DNA from: Pseudomonas sp. TH43
GTDB lineage: Bacteria; Pseudomonadota; Gammaproteobacteria; Pseudomonadales; Pseudomonadaceae
Assembly: GCF_016650635.1 (NCBI RefSeq)
Contig: NZ_JAEKFI010000003.1
Coordinates: 744,001 to 808,000 of the forward strand
Length of the DNA stretch: 64,000 nt
Direction of reading: 5' to 3'
Shown piece after piece: positions 1 to 8,409 of the stretch. The notes beneath the pieces are model-generated. The model saw only the letters and a program-made list of their open reading frames with translations. It ran no database searches and had not been told where the DNA came from. The position numbers were made by a program, and so were the translations under genes. Each line of letters opens with the position of its first letter. The first letter of the stretch is position 1.

Positions 1-1013
1 ATCCCCGCGCTGAAGAAGCCGATCGCGCCAACGATCACCAACCCGGCGACAAACTTGCGGCGCTCGCCGGTCGCGTCCGACAACCGCCCGATCACCACCA
101 TGGTGATTGCACCGCAGATGTACGGGATGGCCGTCAGCAGACCAATCATCACCGGACTTTCGGTGCCGGCGCTGCGGATCAACTGCGGTGCCCAGAAGTT
201 GAGGCCATAGGAGGCGACCTGAATCAGGAAGTAGATCAGCCCCAACGTCAGGAATCCCGGAATTTTCAGCGCCGCCAGCAACGAGCCGCCGCTTTTGTGC
301 GGCTCATGATGAGCGATGCGGCTGGACAGCAGTTTCTTCTCCTGCGGGGTCAACCAGTGCGCGTCCTCGATACGGTCCTTGAGCAGCATCAGCACCAGAA
401 ACCCCAAGCCAACGCACGGCACACCACCGAGCAGGAACAACCAATGCCACCCGCGCATTTGCAGCACGCCATCGAGGTGTTCCAGCACCAGCCCGGAAAA
501 CGGCGCCCCAACCAGACCGGCAAACGCCGAGGCCAGAAACAGCATCGACGTAATGCGCCCACGGAAGTGCTGCGGGAACCACAGTGTCAGGTAATACAGC
601 ACGCCCGGCGCGAAACCCGCTTCCATCGCGCCAATCAAAAAGCGCAACGCGTAGAACTGCCACTCGCTGGTGACGAAGACCATCAGCGCGGTCGCCACGC
701 CCCAGGACATCATGATTCGGGCGATCCAGCGTCGCGCGCCGACCTTGTACAGCATCATGTTGCTCGGCACTTCGAAGAGCACATAACCGACCACGAACAG
801 CCCGGCACCGAGACCATAAGCGGTGTTGCTCAGATTCAGGTCGGCTTGCAGCTGGAATTTCGCAAAGCTGATGTTGATGCGGTCAAAAAAGGCGAACAGG
901 TAGCAAACCATGATCAACGGCATCAGCCGCCAGGCGACTTTGCTGACCAGGGCTTTCTCGGCATCTTTATCGACGGACGAGCTCGCGCCCGCCTCCATAA
1001 CGTTGAGGCTCAT
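1..1013 (-). CDS. MFS transporter, anion:cation symporter (ACS) type, 3' end cut by window
   Basis: About 337 residues are visible; the C-terminal part runs off the window start. Inner-membrane carrier with long hydrophobic helices and the DRINISFA-type motif after helix 1 that is usual in ACS-family (phthalate/tartrate/glucarate-like) organic-anion importers. The start at 1013 is preceded by a good GGAGA Shine-Dalgarno. It lies downstream of, and on the same strand as, a CoA-transferase and an HMG-CoA-lyase-like gene, separated by a REP pair, so it probably imports the carboxylate those enzymes process. The family is clear; the substrate is inference. Confidence 0.85.
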   Translation of the reverse strand, partial: MSLNVMEAGASSSVDKDAEKALVSKVAWRLMPLIMVCYLFAFFDRINISFAKFQLQADLNLSNTAYGLGAGLFVVGYVLFEVPSNMMLYKVGARRWIARIMMSWGVATALMVFVTSEWQFYALRFLIGAMEAGFAPGVLYYLTLWFPQHFRGRITSMLFLASAFAGLVGAPFSGLVLEHLDGVLQMRGWHWLFLLGGVPCVGLGFLVLMLLKDRIEDAHWLTPQEKKLLSSRIAHHEPHKSGGSLLAALKIPGFLTLGLIYFLIQVASYGLNFWAPQLIRSAGTESPVMIGLLTAIPYICGAITMVVIGRLSDATGERRKFVAGLVIVGAIGFFSAG

Positions 1014-1080
1014 AGCTTTTCTCCAGACGGACTGCCAGTGGGCGTCCGATTGTTTTTGTTGTCTGGTTATGACGCTGTTC

Positions 1081-1175
1081 CTGCAGGAGCCGAGCTTGCT
1101 CGCGAAGGCGTCAGTGCAGGCGATATCGCTGCTGAATGACACAGCGCTTTCGCGAGCAAGCCTTGCTCCTGCAAA
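1081..1175. repeat. REP pair (inverted), family A
   Basis: Two inverted copies of the core GCTTGCTCGCGAAGGCG / CGCTTTCGCGAGCAAGC with GGAGC/GCTCC flanks and a short spacer. Sits between the lyase gene and the downstream transporter gene on the same strand, so it may modulate downstream expression or mRNA stability. Confidence 0.85.
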
Positions 1176-1190
1176 GAGGGATTTCGCTGG

Positions 1191-2117
1191 TCAGGTGGGG
1201 ATTGGGTGCAGGTCGCAGTTACGTCCGGCCTTGGCCAATTGACCGGGAACTTCGTGGCCCAGAAGATCAGGCAGACCGCGCGACAGTTGCAGTAACAGCG
1301 GCAGGTCGATACCCGTGTGGATGCCGATTTCATCGCACAGGTTGACCAGATCTTCAGTGCAGATATTGCCCGAGGCACCCGGCGCAAACGGGCAACCGCC
1401 AAGCCCGCCAAGCGCCGCGTCGAAACGCCGGGCACCGGCTTCGTACGCTGCCAGCACATTGCACAGACCGAGACCACGTGTGTTGTGGAAGTGCAGGGTC
1501 AGATCGCTCGCTGAAACGCGCTGCAAGACTCGCCGCACCAGCCGATCCACCTGACGCGGATTGGCCATGCCGGTGGTGTCGGCAAGCGTGATGCCCTGAA
1601 TGCCAAGCGCCTGATAAGCGTCGACGATTTGCAGCACACGGTCCTCGTCTATCCGGCCTTCGAACGGACAACCAAACGTGGTCGCGATACTGCCGTTCAG
1701 GCGCACACCCGAGCCGCTGGCAAACGCGACAATGTCGGCAAACGCCGCCAATGAATCCTCGCAACGCATACGCATATTGGCCAGGTTGTGGGTCTGGCTG
1801 GCGGACATCACCAGGTTCAGCTCATCGGCGCCCGCCTCCAACGCGCGCTGCGCGCCCTTGAGGTTGGGGATCAGTGCAACGTAGATCACGCCGGACTGCC
1901 GTTGTATGCCGTGGAAAACCTGTTCACCGTCACGCAGTGCCGGGATGGCTTTCGGCGAGACGAACGAACCGGCCTCGATACGACTGAAACCGGCCTGCGA
2001 CAGTTGATCAATCAGCGCGATCTTGTCGGCGGTTTCGACCCAGGTCGGCTCGATCTGCAAGCCGTCGCGCGGCGACACTTCCTGCACGATCAGGGTTTGC
2101 GAATAGTCCGTGATCAT
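1191..2117 (-). CDS. Hydroxymethylglutaryl-CoA lyase family protein
   Basis: 308 residues, TIM-barrel aldol lyase of the HMGL-like family that splits a 3-hydroxyacyl-CoA into acetyl-CoA and an oxo-acid. Visible features: SPRDGLQ with metal-ligand Asp18, HFHN with His209/His211 in the metal site, and the signature loop GGCPFAPGASGN carrying the catalytic Cys242. The length is that of bacterial MvaB. Its ATG overlaps the stop of the upstream CoA-transferase by 4 bases (ATGA), so the two are translationally coupled. No leucine-degradation genes (liu) are nearby, so the substrate may be free 3-hydroxy-3-methylglutarate or a similar branched hydroxy-diacid activated by the CoA-transferase. Family sure, substrate inferred. 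Confidence 0.88.
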   Translation of the reverse strand: MITDYSQTLIVQEVSPRDGLQIEPTWVETADKIALIDQLSQAGFSRIEAGSFVSPKAIPALRDGEQVFHGIQRQSGVIYVALIPNLKGAQRALEAGADELNLVMSASQTHNLANMRMRCEDSLAAFADIVAFASGSGVRLNGSIATTFGCPFEGRIDEDRVLQIVDAYQALGIQGITLADTTGMANPRQVDRLVRRVLQRVSASDLTLHFHNTRGLGLCNVLAAYEAGARRFDAALGGLGGCPFAPGASGNICTEDLVNLCDEIGIHTGIDLPLLLQLSRGLPDLLGHEVPGQLAKAGRNCDLHPIPT

Positions 2118-3307
2118 TGCACCACCCCTTGGCTTTTCAGGCGTTCGATGTCGCGTTCAGTCAGGCCGAGGCCGGCAAGAATGCCGTCGGTGTGTTGACC
2201 GAGACTGGGCCCCGACCAATTCACGCCGCCGGGGGTTTCCGAGAGCTTCGGCACGATGCCTGGCATCTTCACCGTGGTACCACCGGGCAGCTCGGCATTG
2301 AGCAACATGTCCCGCGCCTGATAGTGCGGATCAGCGACGATATCGGCCACCGAATAGATACGCCCGGCCGGGACTTCGGCGGCGTCGAGGGCGGCGAGCA
2401 CTTCGTTGATCGGCAGGCTGCTGGTCCAGTGGGTAATCGCGGCATCGAGGATGCCACTCTTGGCCGCGCGCCCGTCGTTGTGGGCAAATTCCGCCGCTTC
2501 GGCGAGATCGCTGCGGCCGATGGTCTGCATCAGACGCTTGTAGATCGGATCGCTGTTGCCGGCGATCACCACGTAGGCACCATCGGCCGTCAGATAGGTA
2601 TTGGACGGGGCAATGCCCGGCAACGCGCCGCCGCTGCGTTCGCGGACATGGCCCAGCAGGTCGTATTCCGGCACCAGACTTTCCATGACGTTGAACACGC
2701 TTTCCGCCAGCGACACATCGACCACCTGGCCGCCGCCCTGCCCGGTCTTGACCCGCAGCAGCGACATCAGCGCGCCGATCACCGCGTGCAACGAGGCCAG
2801 CGAATCGCCGAGGCTGACGCCGACCCGCGCCGGTGGCGAACCGGGGGTGCCGGTGGTGTAGCGGATACCGCCCATGGCCTCGCCGATCGCACCGAAACCC
2901 GGGCGGTCGCGGTACGGGCCGGTCTGGCCGTAACCGGAGATGCGCACGAGTGTCAGATTGGGGTTAAGGGCATGCAATACATCCCAGCCCAGACCGAGTT
3001 TTTCCAGCGCGCCGGGGCGCAGGTTTTCGATGATCACGTCGGCATCGCTGGCCAGTTGTTTGACCAGTTCGATGCCTTCGGCGGATTTCAGGTTGAGTGC
3101 CAGCGACTTCTTGTTACGCGATTGCAGGTACCACCAGAGTGACGTGCCTTCGTGCAGCTTGCGCCATTTGCGCAGCGGGTCGCCCTGACCCATGGCTTCG
3201 ATCTTGATGACTTCGGCGCCAAACTCGGCAAGCATGCGCGCCGCAAAGGGCGCTGCGATCAGGGTACCGATCTCGATCACTTTGATCGCACTCAAGGGGG
3301 CAGTCAT
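2114..3307 (-). CDS. CaiB/BaiF (class III) CoA-transferase
   Basis: 397 residues. Transfers CoA between acyl-CoA and a carboxylic acid through an aspartyl-CoA thioester. The N-terminal family motif is present (KVIEIGTLIAAPFAARMLAEFG), as are VIIENLRPG and the catalytic Asp168 in VSLGDSLASL. The ATG at 3307 is chosen because AAGAGGT lies just upstream and the protein then begins in register with the family; an upstream in-frame extension would run into a REP. Coupled by a 4-base overlap to the lyase gene, implying activation of an acid to its CoA ester followed by cleavage. The LysR gene lies upstream on the same strand. Confidence 0.88.
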   Translation of the reverse strand: MTAPLSAIKVIEIGTLIAAPFAARMLAEFGAEVIKIEAMGQGDPLRKWRKLHEGTSLWWYLQSRNKKSLALNLKSAEGIELVKQLASDADVIIENLRPGALEKLGLGWDVLHALNPNLTLVRISGYGQTGPYRDRPGFGAIGEAMGGIRYTTGTPGSPPARVGVSLGDSLASLHAVIGALMSLLRVKTGQGGGQVVDVSLAESVFNVMESLVPEYDLLGHVRERSGGALPGIAPSNTYLTADGAYVVIAGNSDPIYKRLMQTIGRSDLAEAAEFAHNDGRAAKSGILDAAITHWTSSLPINEVLAALDAAEVPAGRIYSVADIVADPHYQARDMLLNAELPGGTTVKMPGIVPKLSETPGGVNWSGPSLGQHTDGILAGLGLTERDIERLKSQGVVQ

Positions 3308-3437
3308 CGTCGGGTACCTCTTGTTCTTGGAATATGCGGGCAAGACTAGAGGCGCGGTGGTGGAGGAATCCAACCTTCGTTCGGCAATGGGCGTTCGCGA
3401 ACTGCGAACGCTGGCGAGATGCGATGAACCTGGGGCC

Positions 3438-3533
3438 GCCTTCGCGAGCAAGCTTTGCTTCTACGGGGGTTATGTTGGCCCCGGCACTCGGCTGCACGGC
3501 AAAACCTGTAGGAGCAAGGCTTGCCCGCGAAGA
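3438..3533. repeat. REP pair (inverted), family A
   Basis: Inverted copies GCCTTCGCGAGCAAGC and GGCTTGCCCGCGAAGAGGC separated by about 50 bases, between the LysR gene and the CoA-transferase gene. One arm has the CCCGCGAA variant. Confidence 0.8.
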
Positions 3534-3555
3534 GGCCGCCAGCCGCAATCGAGAT

Positions 3556-4461
3556 TCATCCCCGGCGCAAATGCTCGAACAACAAGCGACTGACCGGCGA
3601 CAGCCCCTTCTCATCCCGCACCACCACAATCAGCGCCCGATCCGACCATTCATCTGTCAGCGGCACCGCGTGCAACCCCAGCGCCTGACCGAACAACTCG
3701 AACGCCCGCTGCGGCAAAATCCCGATGCCCATGTTCGCCTGCACCATGCGGCACACCGCATCAAACCCCGGCACATGAATACGAATGCGCAGAACCTTGC
3801 CAGCCTGACGCGCAGCCGCGTGGGTACGCATGTTGATCGAACTGGCGGCGTGCAGACCGACGTAATCGCTGTCGAGGGTTTCGCTGAACGCCACGGATGG
3901 GCGTGCGGCCAGAGCATGCTCGGGCAACATCACCACGACCAGTTTGTCCTCGCGGTACAACACGCTGTGCAAGCCTTTGGTGTCGCTGTCGTTGGAGCAA
4001 ATGCCAAGATCTGCCACGCCGTCGAGCACGCCCTGAATCACCCCGGCGCTGGGCCGTTCTTCGAGATCGGTCTTGACCTGCGGATGCTGCGCCGAGAAGT
4101 CGCGCAGGTCTTCCGGGAGGAATTGAATGATCGCCGACAGATTCGCCAGCATGCGCACGTAACCGCGCACGCCGTGGCTGTGCTCGCCCAGCTCCAGGCC
4201 CATTTTTTCGACGTTGAACAACATCTGTCGCGCGTGGTGCAGCAGCGTTTCGCCGGCCGGCGTCAGGGTCATGCCTTTGGCCTGCCGCACGAACAGGCTG
4301 ATGCCCAGCGCCTCCTCCAGTTCCATCAGACGCTTGCTTGCCGCCGACACCGCAATCGCTTCGCGCGAGGCGGCGCGGGTCAGCGTGCCCTCTTCGTGCA
4401 CGGCGACAAACAGTTGCAGGGTGATCAGGTCGAGGCGGCGAATCAGGCTTTTTTGCAGCAT
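3556..4461 (-). CDS. LysR-family transcriptional regulator
   Basis: 301 residues from the chosen ATG. N-terminal winged helix-turn-helix (about residues 10-70: LQLFVAVHEEGTLTRAA and AVSAASKRLMELEEALG) and a C-terminal periplasmic-binding-protein-like effector domain. An alternative ATG at 4527 would add 22 residues; neither start has a strong ribosome site, and 4461 gives the usual family length. It is upstream of the CoA-transferase/lyase genes on the same strand and divergent from the oxoamine-synthase gene at 4665; about 200 bp separate the chosen start from that gene. It could control either set; the catabolic genes are the more usual target type. Confidence 0.87.
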   Translation of the reverse strand: MLQKSLIRRLDLITLQLFVAVHEEGTLTRAASREAIAVSAASKRLMELEEALGISLFVRQAKGMTLTPAGETLLHHARQMLFNVEKMGLELGEHSHGVRGYVRMLANLSAIIQFLPEDLRDFSAQHPQVKTDLEERPSAGVIQGVLDGVADLGICSNDSDTKGLHSVLYREDKLVVVMLPEHALAARPSVAFSETLDSDYVGLHAASSINMRTHAAARQAGKVLRIRIHVPGFDAVCRMVQANMGIGILPQRAFELFGQALGLHAVPLTDEWSDRALIVVVRDEKGLSPVSRLLFEHLRRG

Positions 4462-4664
4462 GGAAGGCTCGCTGGCGGAGTTCGTTCGAATCGGCAGGAT
4501 AGCCCGGTTTTTGTTGAAGTCGGACATGTGATTAATCCGCAGATTTTCGAGGCTCCGCCCTACAAACAAAACTCCGTTGCCTCTCAGGATTAGCGGAAAC
4601 GGCCGATTTTTACCCGACTTTGCGCTCTGTAAAGTCTGGCAACACACACAAATTGCAACACCCA

Positions 4665-5930
4665 ATGGATCGCTACGCTCAAGGAATGTCGCCTGTGAAT
4701 CTGCCGTTGCCCAGCCTCAACCTGTATTCCAACTACCGCAAAGTCATTGCCCTGGCCGATTACGATTGGGACATCGCCGAACTCGGCAAAGTCGCCGGGC
4801 TCAATGTCGAAGTGCAAGGTGCCAACCACCTGCTGGATCAGTACGGTCGTGAATTGCATCACTTTTGTACCACCTCCTACCTGGGCCTCGACCATCACCC
4901 GGCCCTGCTTGAAGGCGCCATTGCCGCGTTGCGCGAAACCGGCAGCCTGCGTGTCGCCAACTCGAAGAACCGCTGCAAGCTGGCGATTCTGGAGCAATAC
5001 GAAACCGAGCTGTCGCGACTGTTCGATGCCGTCTGCCTGAGCACCTTGTCTTGCAGCGCCGCCAGCGCCGGCATCCTGCCATTGCTGGCCAGCGGCATTT
5101 TTACCGAAGGGCATCCCCCGGTCATGGTGTTCGATCGCATGGCACATTACTCGATGAGTCACTTGAAAGCGGCGTGCGCCGACGAAACCCGGGTGATCAC
5201 CGCGCCACACAACGACATGGATTTTCTTGAGCGGACCTGCCAGCAGCACGCCCGTGTCGCCTATGTCGCCGACGGTGCCTACAGCATGGGCGGCGTCGCC
5301 AACATGGAAGGCCTGCTGTACCTGAAGGAGCGCTATGGGCTGTTTCTGTACATGGATGATTCCCACGCCTTGTCTGCCGTGGGTCAGCAAGGCGCCGGCC
5401 TGGTACGTCCGCGGATGGCGGCGCTGGAAGACGACTGCCTGATTGTCGCGTCACTGGCCAAGTCGTTTGGCGCCAGCGGTGGATTGATCATGCTCGGCAA
5501 CGAGCGGCAGAAAAAACTCATCCAGCGTTACGGCGGGCCGAGCAACTGGTCGCAGAGTCTCAATTGCGCGGCGATCGGCGCCGGGCGGGCCTCGATCCGC
5601 CTGCATCACAGCGCAGAACTCACCACGTTGCAGGCGAGCCTTCAGGCTAATATCCGCCTATTTGACAGCCTGATCAGCACCGAGCAATGCCACAGCAACA
5701 TGGCCATCCGCCTGATCAAGTGCGGCCAGGCGGCGTTGGCCAATCGTATTGCCAGCGAGTTGGCCGAGCAGGGATTTTTCACCAGCGCAGTGTTCTTCCC
5801 GGTGGTCGCGCAAGGCAAGGCTGCCATCAGGATTACCCTGCGCGCCGATATGTCGCCGGCACTGATCCAGCGCTTCTGCGAAGTCATGACCGAGCTGTTG
5901 CGCACCCACCGTTGCGATGTCGACGACTGA
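4665..5930 (+). CDS. Alpha-oxoamine synthase-like PLP enzyme
   Basis: 421 residues, fold-type I PLP enzyme of the family that includes 8-amino-7-oxononanoate synthase (BioF), serine palmitoyltransferase and the CqsA/LqsA autoinducer synthases: condensation of an amino acid with an acyl-CoA or acyl-ACP plus decarboxylation. Visible: TTSYLGLDHHPALLEGA near the N-terminus, the D231-D-S-H234 cofactor pair, and the PLP lysine K266 in ASLAKSFGASGG. A second ATG at 4686 with AAGGA directly before it is possible. No biotin or sphingolipid genes are near. The gene 14 bases downstream encodes an MFS exporter, which suggests a secreted small product. Catalytic residues look intact; the product is unknown. 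Confidence 0.82.
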   Translation: MDRYAQGMSPVNLPLPSLNLYSNYRKVIALADYDWDIAELGKVAGLNVEVQGANHLLDQYGRELHHFCTTSYLGLDHHPALLEGAIAALRETGSLRVANSKNRCKLAILEQYETELSRLFDAVCLSTLSCSAASAGILPLLASGIFTEGHPPVMVFDRMAHYSMSHLKAACADETRVITAPHNDMDFLERTCQQHARVAYVADGAYSMGGVANMEGLLYLKERYGLFLYMDDSHALSAVGQQGAGLVRPRMAALEDDCLIVASLAKSFGASGGLIMLGNERQKKLIQRYGGPSNWSQSLNCAAIGAGRASIRLHHSAELTTLQASLQANIRLFDSLISTEQCHSNMAIRLIKCGQAALANRIASELAEQGFFTSAVFFPVVAQGKAAIRITLRADMSPALIQRFCEVMTELLRTHRCDVDD

Positions 5931-5944
5931 AACAGGGACGATTG

Positions 5945-7111
5945 ATGAACGCCAGCGCCACTCTTCTGATCACTTGCAGCACGGTGTTTCTCGCCCAGTT
6001 GGGCATGAGTCTTTATCTGCCGGCGTTACCAGAGATTGCCCGCGCTCTGCAGGCTGAACCTGCGCAGGTGTCATGGGGGTTGGCGCTGTACCTGATGGGC
6101 ATGGCGCTGCCGATGTTGTTCTGGGGCAGCCTGGCCCAGCGCATCGGGCGCAAACCGGTGTTGCTGACAGCGCTGGGCATTTACGGGCTGGCGAATCTGG
6201 CATTGCCGCTAGGTTCGACGCTGGAGACGTTTTTGCTGCTGCGCCTGCTGCAAGGTATCGGCGCCAGTGGCATTTCAGTGATGGCGCGAGTGCTGATCCG
6301 CGACAGCTTTCGCGGCGACCTGCTGGCCAAGGCGTTGTCGTGGATTTCGATTTCGTTCGTGGTGGCGCTGGGCATCGGCCAGTACCTGGGCTCGATCATC
6401 GAGGTGACGCTGGGCTGGCAGGCGATCTTCTATCTGCTGGGCATGACGTGCCTGTTGATGGCGCTGATCGTGTGGCGAGTCCAGTTCTCGACACTGGCCG
6501 ACGAGCCGGTCGCTGCCTCGTCCTGGTCGGTGTACCGGCAGATTCTCAGCCATCGGGCGTTCTTGCTGCCGGCGCTGGCCGGAGGCTTGGGCTACGGCGT
6601 GATCATCGCTTTCAACAGCGCAGCGCCGCTGATTCTGCAGGGGCCGTTCGCGTGGTCGACGGTGGATTACGGATTGCTCGGCTGGCCGATCAGTGCGGCG
6701 TATTTTCTCGGTGCACTGGCGGTCAATCACTGTGTCGTGCGAACCGGTCAGCCGTGGTTGATGACCATGGGCACAGGCCTGGTAATGGCCGGTAGCGGCG
6801 TGATGCTGCTGGGCAGTCTGGCGGCCAGTTCCGTCGCGTGGCTGTTTTGGCTGCCCTATTGCGTAGCGGTGTTTGGCCAGTCGCTGAACTACCCGGTCAG
6901 CCTGTCACGCGCCAACGACGGCGCGCCGGTTGCGGGTGCCTACGCGATGGCGTTGAGCGGATTCATTCATCAATTGATGGCGGCGATCATTGGCGCGGTC
7001 GCCAGTCTGATCGCCAGCCCCCAGGCGTGGCCGTTATCGCTGCTGTGCGTGGTGCTGGCACTCGGCGCGATCCTTTGCACACGATTCGCGCCGGTGGGCA
7101 ACCCGCGCTAG
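5945..7111 (+). CDS. MFS exporter, DHA1 (Bcr/CflA-like)
   Basis: 388 residues, about 12 hydrophobic helices. The start at 5945 follows an AGGGA site and lies 14 bases after the oxoamine-synthase stop, so the two form an operon. The [12 protein letters not shown] loop 2-3 motif and the LIRDSFRG segment resemble Bcr/CflA multidrug and metabolite exporters (TC 2.A.1.2). The 3' end overlaps the convergent iron alcohol dehydrogenase gene by 4 bases. From context it probably exports the product of the upstream enzyme, though a general drug pump is possible. Confidence 0.83.
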   Translation: MNASATLLITCSTVFLAQLGMSLYLPALPEIARALQAEPAQVSWGLALYLMGMALPMLFWGSLAQRIGRKPVLLTALGIYGLANLALPLGSTLETFLLLRLLQGIGASGISVMARVLIRDSFRGDLLAKALSWISISFVVALGIGQYLGSIIEVTLGWQAIFYLLGMTCLLMALIVWRVQFSTLADEPVAASSWSVYRQILSHRAFLLPALAGGLGYGVIIAFNSAAPLILQGPFAWSTVDYGLLGWPISAAYFLGALAVNHCVVRTGQPWLMTMGTGLVMAGSGVMLLGSLAASSVAWLFWLPYCVAVFGQSLNYPVSLSRANDGAPVAGAYAMALSGFIHQLMAAIIGAVASLIASPQAWPLSLLCVVLALGAILCTRFAPVGNPR

Positions 7112-8256
7112 AACGCGTTGCGAAAAATCTCCTCGATCTGCCGTTGATCCGCCGCACGCGGGTTAGTCAGACCACAGGCATCTTTCAGCGCATTGGTGGC
7201 GAGCACCGGGATGTCAGTGAGCTTGGCGCCGAGTTCACGCAAGCCGCCGGGAATTTCAACGTCCCGGGCCAGGCAACGGATGGCGTTGATCGCCGCCTGG
7301 GCGCCCTCCTCCGGGCTGAAGCCACGAATGTCCGCGCCCATCGCGTGCGCAACATCGGTCAGACGATCCGCACAGACCAGCGCGTTGAACGTCTGCACAT
7401 GCGGCAGTAGTACCGCGTTGCAGACTCCGTGTGGCAGGTCGTAGAAACCGCCCAATTGGTGCGCCATCGCATGGACATAACCGAGCGAGGCATTGTTGAA
7501 GGCCATGCCGGCGAGAAACTGTGCGTAGGCCATGTTCTCCCGCGCGGCGAGGTCACTACCGTCACGCACGGCCAGGCGCAGATTGTTGCTGATCAGGGTC
7601 ATGGCCTTCAACGCGCAGGCGTCGGTGATCGGGTTCGCAGCGGTCGAAACGTAGGCCTCGATCGCATGAGTCAAAGCGTCCATGCCGGTGGCGGCAGTCA
7701 GGCCTTTGGGCATGGCGACCATCAATGCCGGGTCGTTGACCGACAGCAGTGGCGTGACATTGCGGTCGACGATGGCCATTTTCACGTGGCGCGATTCGTC
7801 GGTAATGATGCAGAAGCGGGTCATCTCGCTGGCGGTGCCCGCCGTGGTGTTGATGGCGATCAGCGGCAGTTGCGGTTTGCTCGATTGATCGACGCCTTCG
7901 TAATCGCGAATTTCACCGCCGTTGGTCGCACACAGGGCAATGCCCTTGGCGCAGTCGTGGGGCGAACCGCCGCCTAGCGAGACGACGAAATCGCAGCGAC
8001 TTTCCTTGAGCAAGCCCAGCCCCGACTCGACGTTGGCGATGCTCGGGTTGGGTTTGGCGCCGTCGAAAATCACCGAATCGATGTCCTGCATCGCCAGTTT
8101 TTCGGCGAGCATCGTGGCCACGCCGGCCTTGGCCAGCCCTGCGTCGGTAACGATCAGCGCCTTGCGGAAACCGTAGTTACGAATGGCGACCATGGCTTCG
8201 TCGAGGCATCCATTGCCCATGATGTTTACCGCTGGAATGAAGAAGGTGCTGCTCAT
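7108..8256 (-). CDS. yiaY: Iron-containing alcohol dehydrogenase (YiaY-like)
   Basis: 382 residues, group III Fe-dependent alcohol dehydrogenase, NAD-binding in the N-terminal half (GGGSPHD, residues 95-101) and an all-helical metal domain. The four expected metal ligands are visible: D193 and H197 ([10 protein letters not shown]), H262 ([12 protein letters not shown]) and H276 (DLPHG). Oxidises or reduces short alcohols/aldehydes with NAD(H); homologues are annotated as YiaY, EutG or ErcA, which cannot be told apart here. Ends tail-to-tail with the MFS gene, the two stop codons overlapping. Upstream lies a 9-bp inverted repeat. Confidence 0.9.
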   Translation of the reverse strand: MSSTFFIPAVNIMGNGCLDEAMVAIRNYGFRKALIVTDAGLAKAGVATMLAEKLAMQDIDSVIFDGAKPNPSIANVESGLGLLKESRCDFVVSLGGGSPHDCAKGIALCATNGGEIRDYEGVDQSSKPQLPLIAINTTAGTASEMTRFCIITDESRHVKMAIVDRNVTPLLSVNDPALMVAMPKGLTAATGMDALTHAIEAYVSTAANPITDACALKAMTLISNNLRLAVRDGSDLAARENMAYAQFLAGMAFNNASLGYVHAMAHQLGGFYDLPHGVCNAVLLPHVQTFNALVCADRLTDVAHAMGADIRGFSPEEGAQAAINAIRCLARDVEIPGGLRELGAKLTDIPVLATNALKDACGLTNPRAADQRQIEEIFRNAF

Positions 8257-8274
8257 CGGAGTCTCCTGACAGGG

Positions 8275-8299
8275 GCCGAATCGACTGCTCCGATTCGGC
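8275..8299. promoter_or_regulatory. Perfect 9-bp inverted repeat before yiaY-like gene
   Basis: GCCGAATCG, 7 bases, CGATTCGGC. It starts 18 bases before the yiaY-like start codon, so it is either an operator or a leader hairpin covering the 5' end of that mRNA. No known regulator site is recognised. Confidence 0.45.
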
Positions 8300-8409
8300 G
8301 GCTACCCACAGGATCGACCGATCGGTCACAACCGATGTTGATCTGGCTCAATGCCGGCTCGTGATAAAGTCGCCGCCCATCAGCCCCTATGTTTTGAGAC
8401 GCCTGCGCA

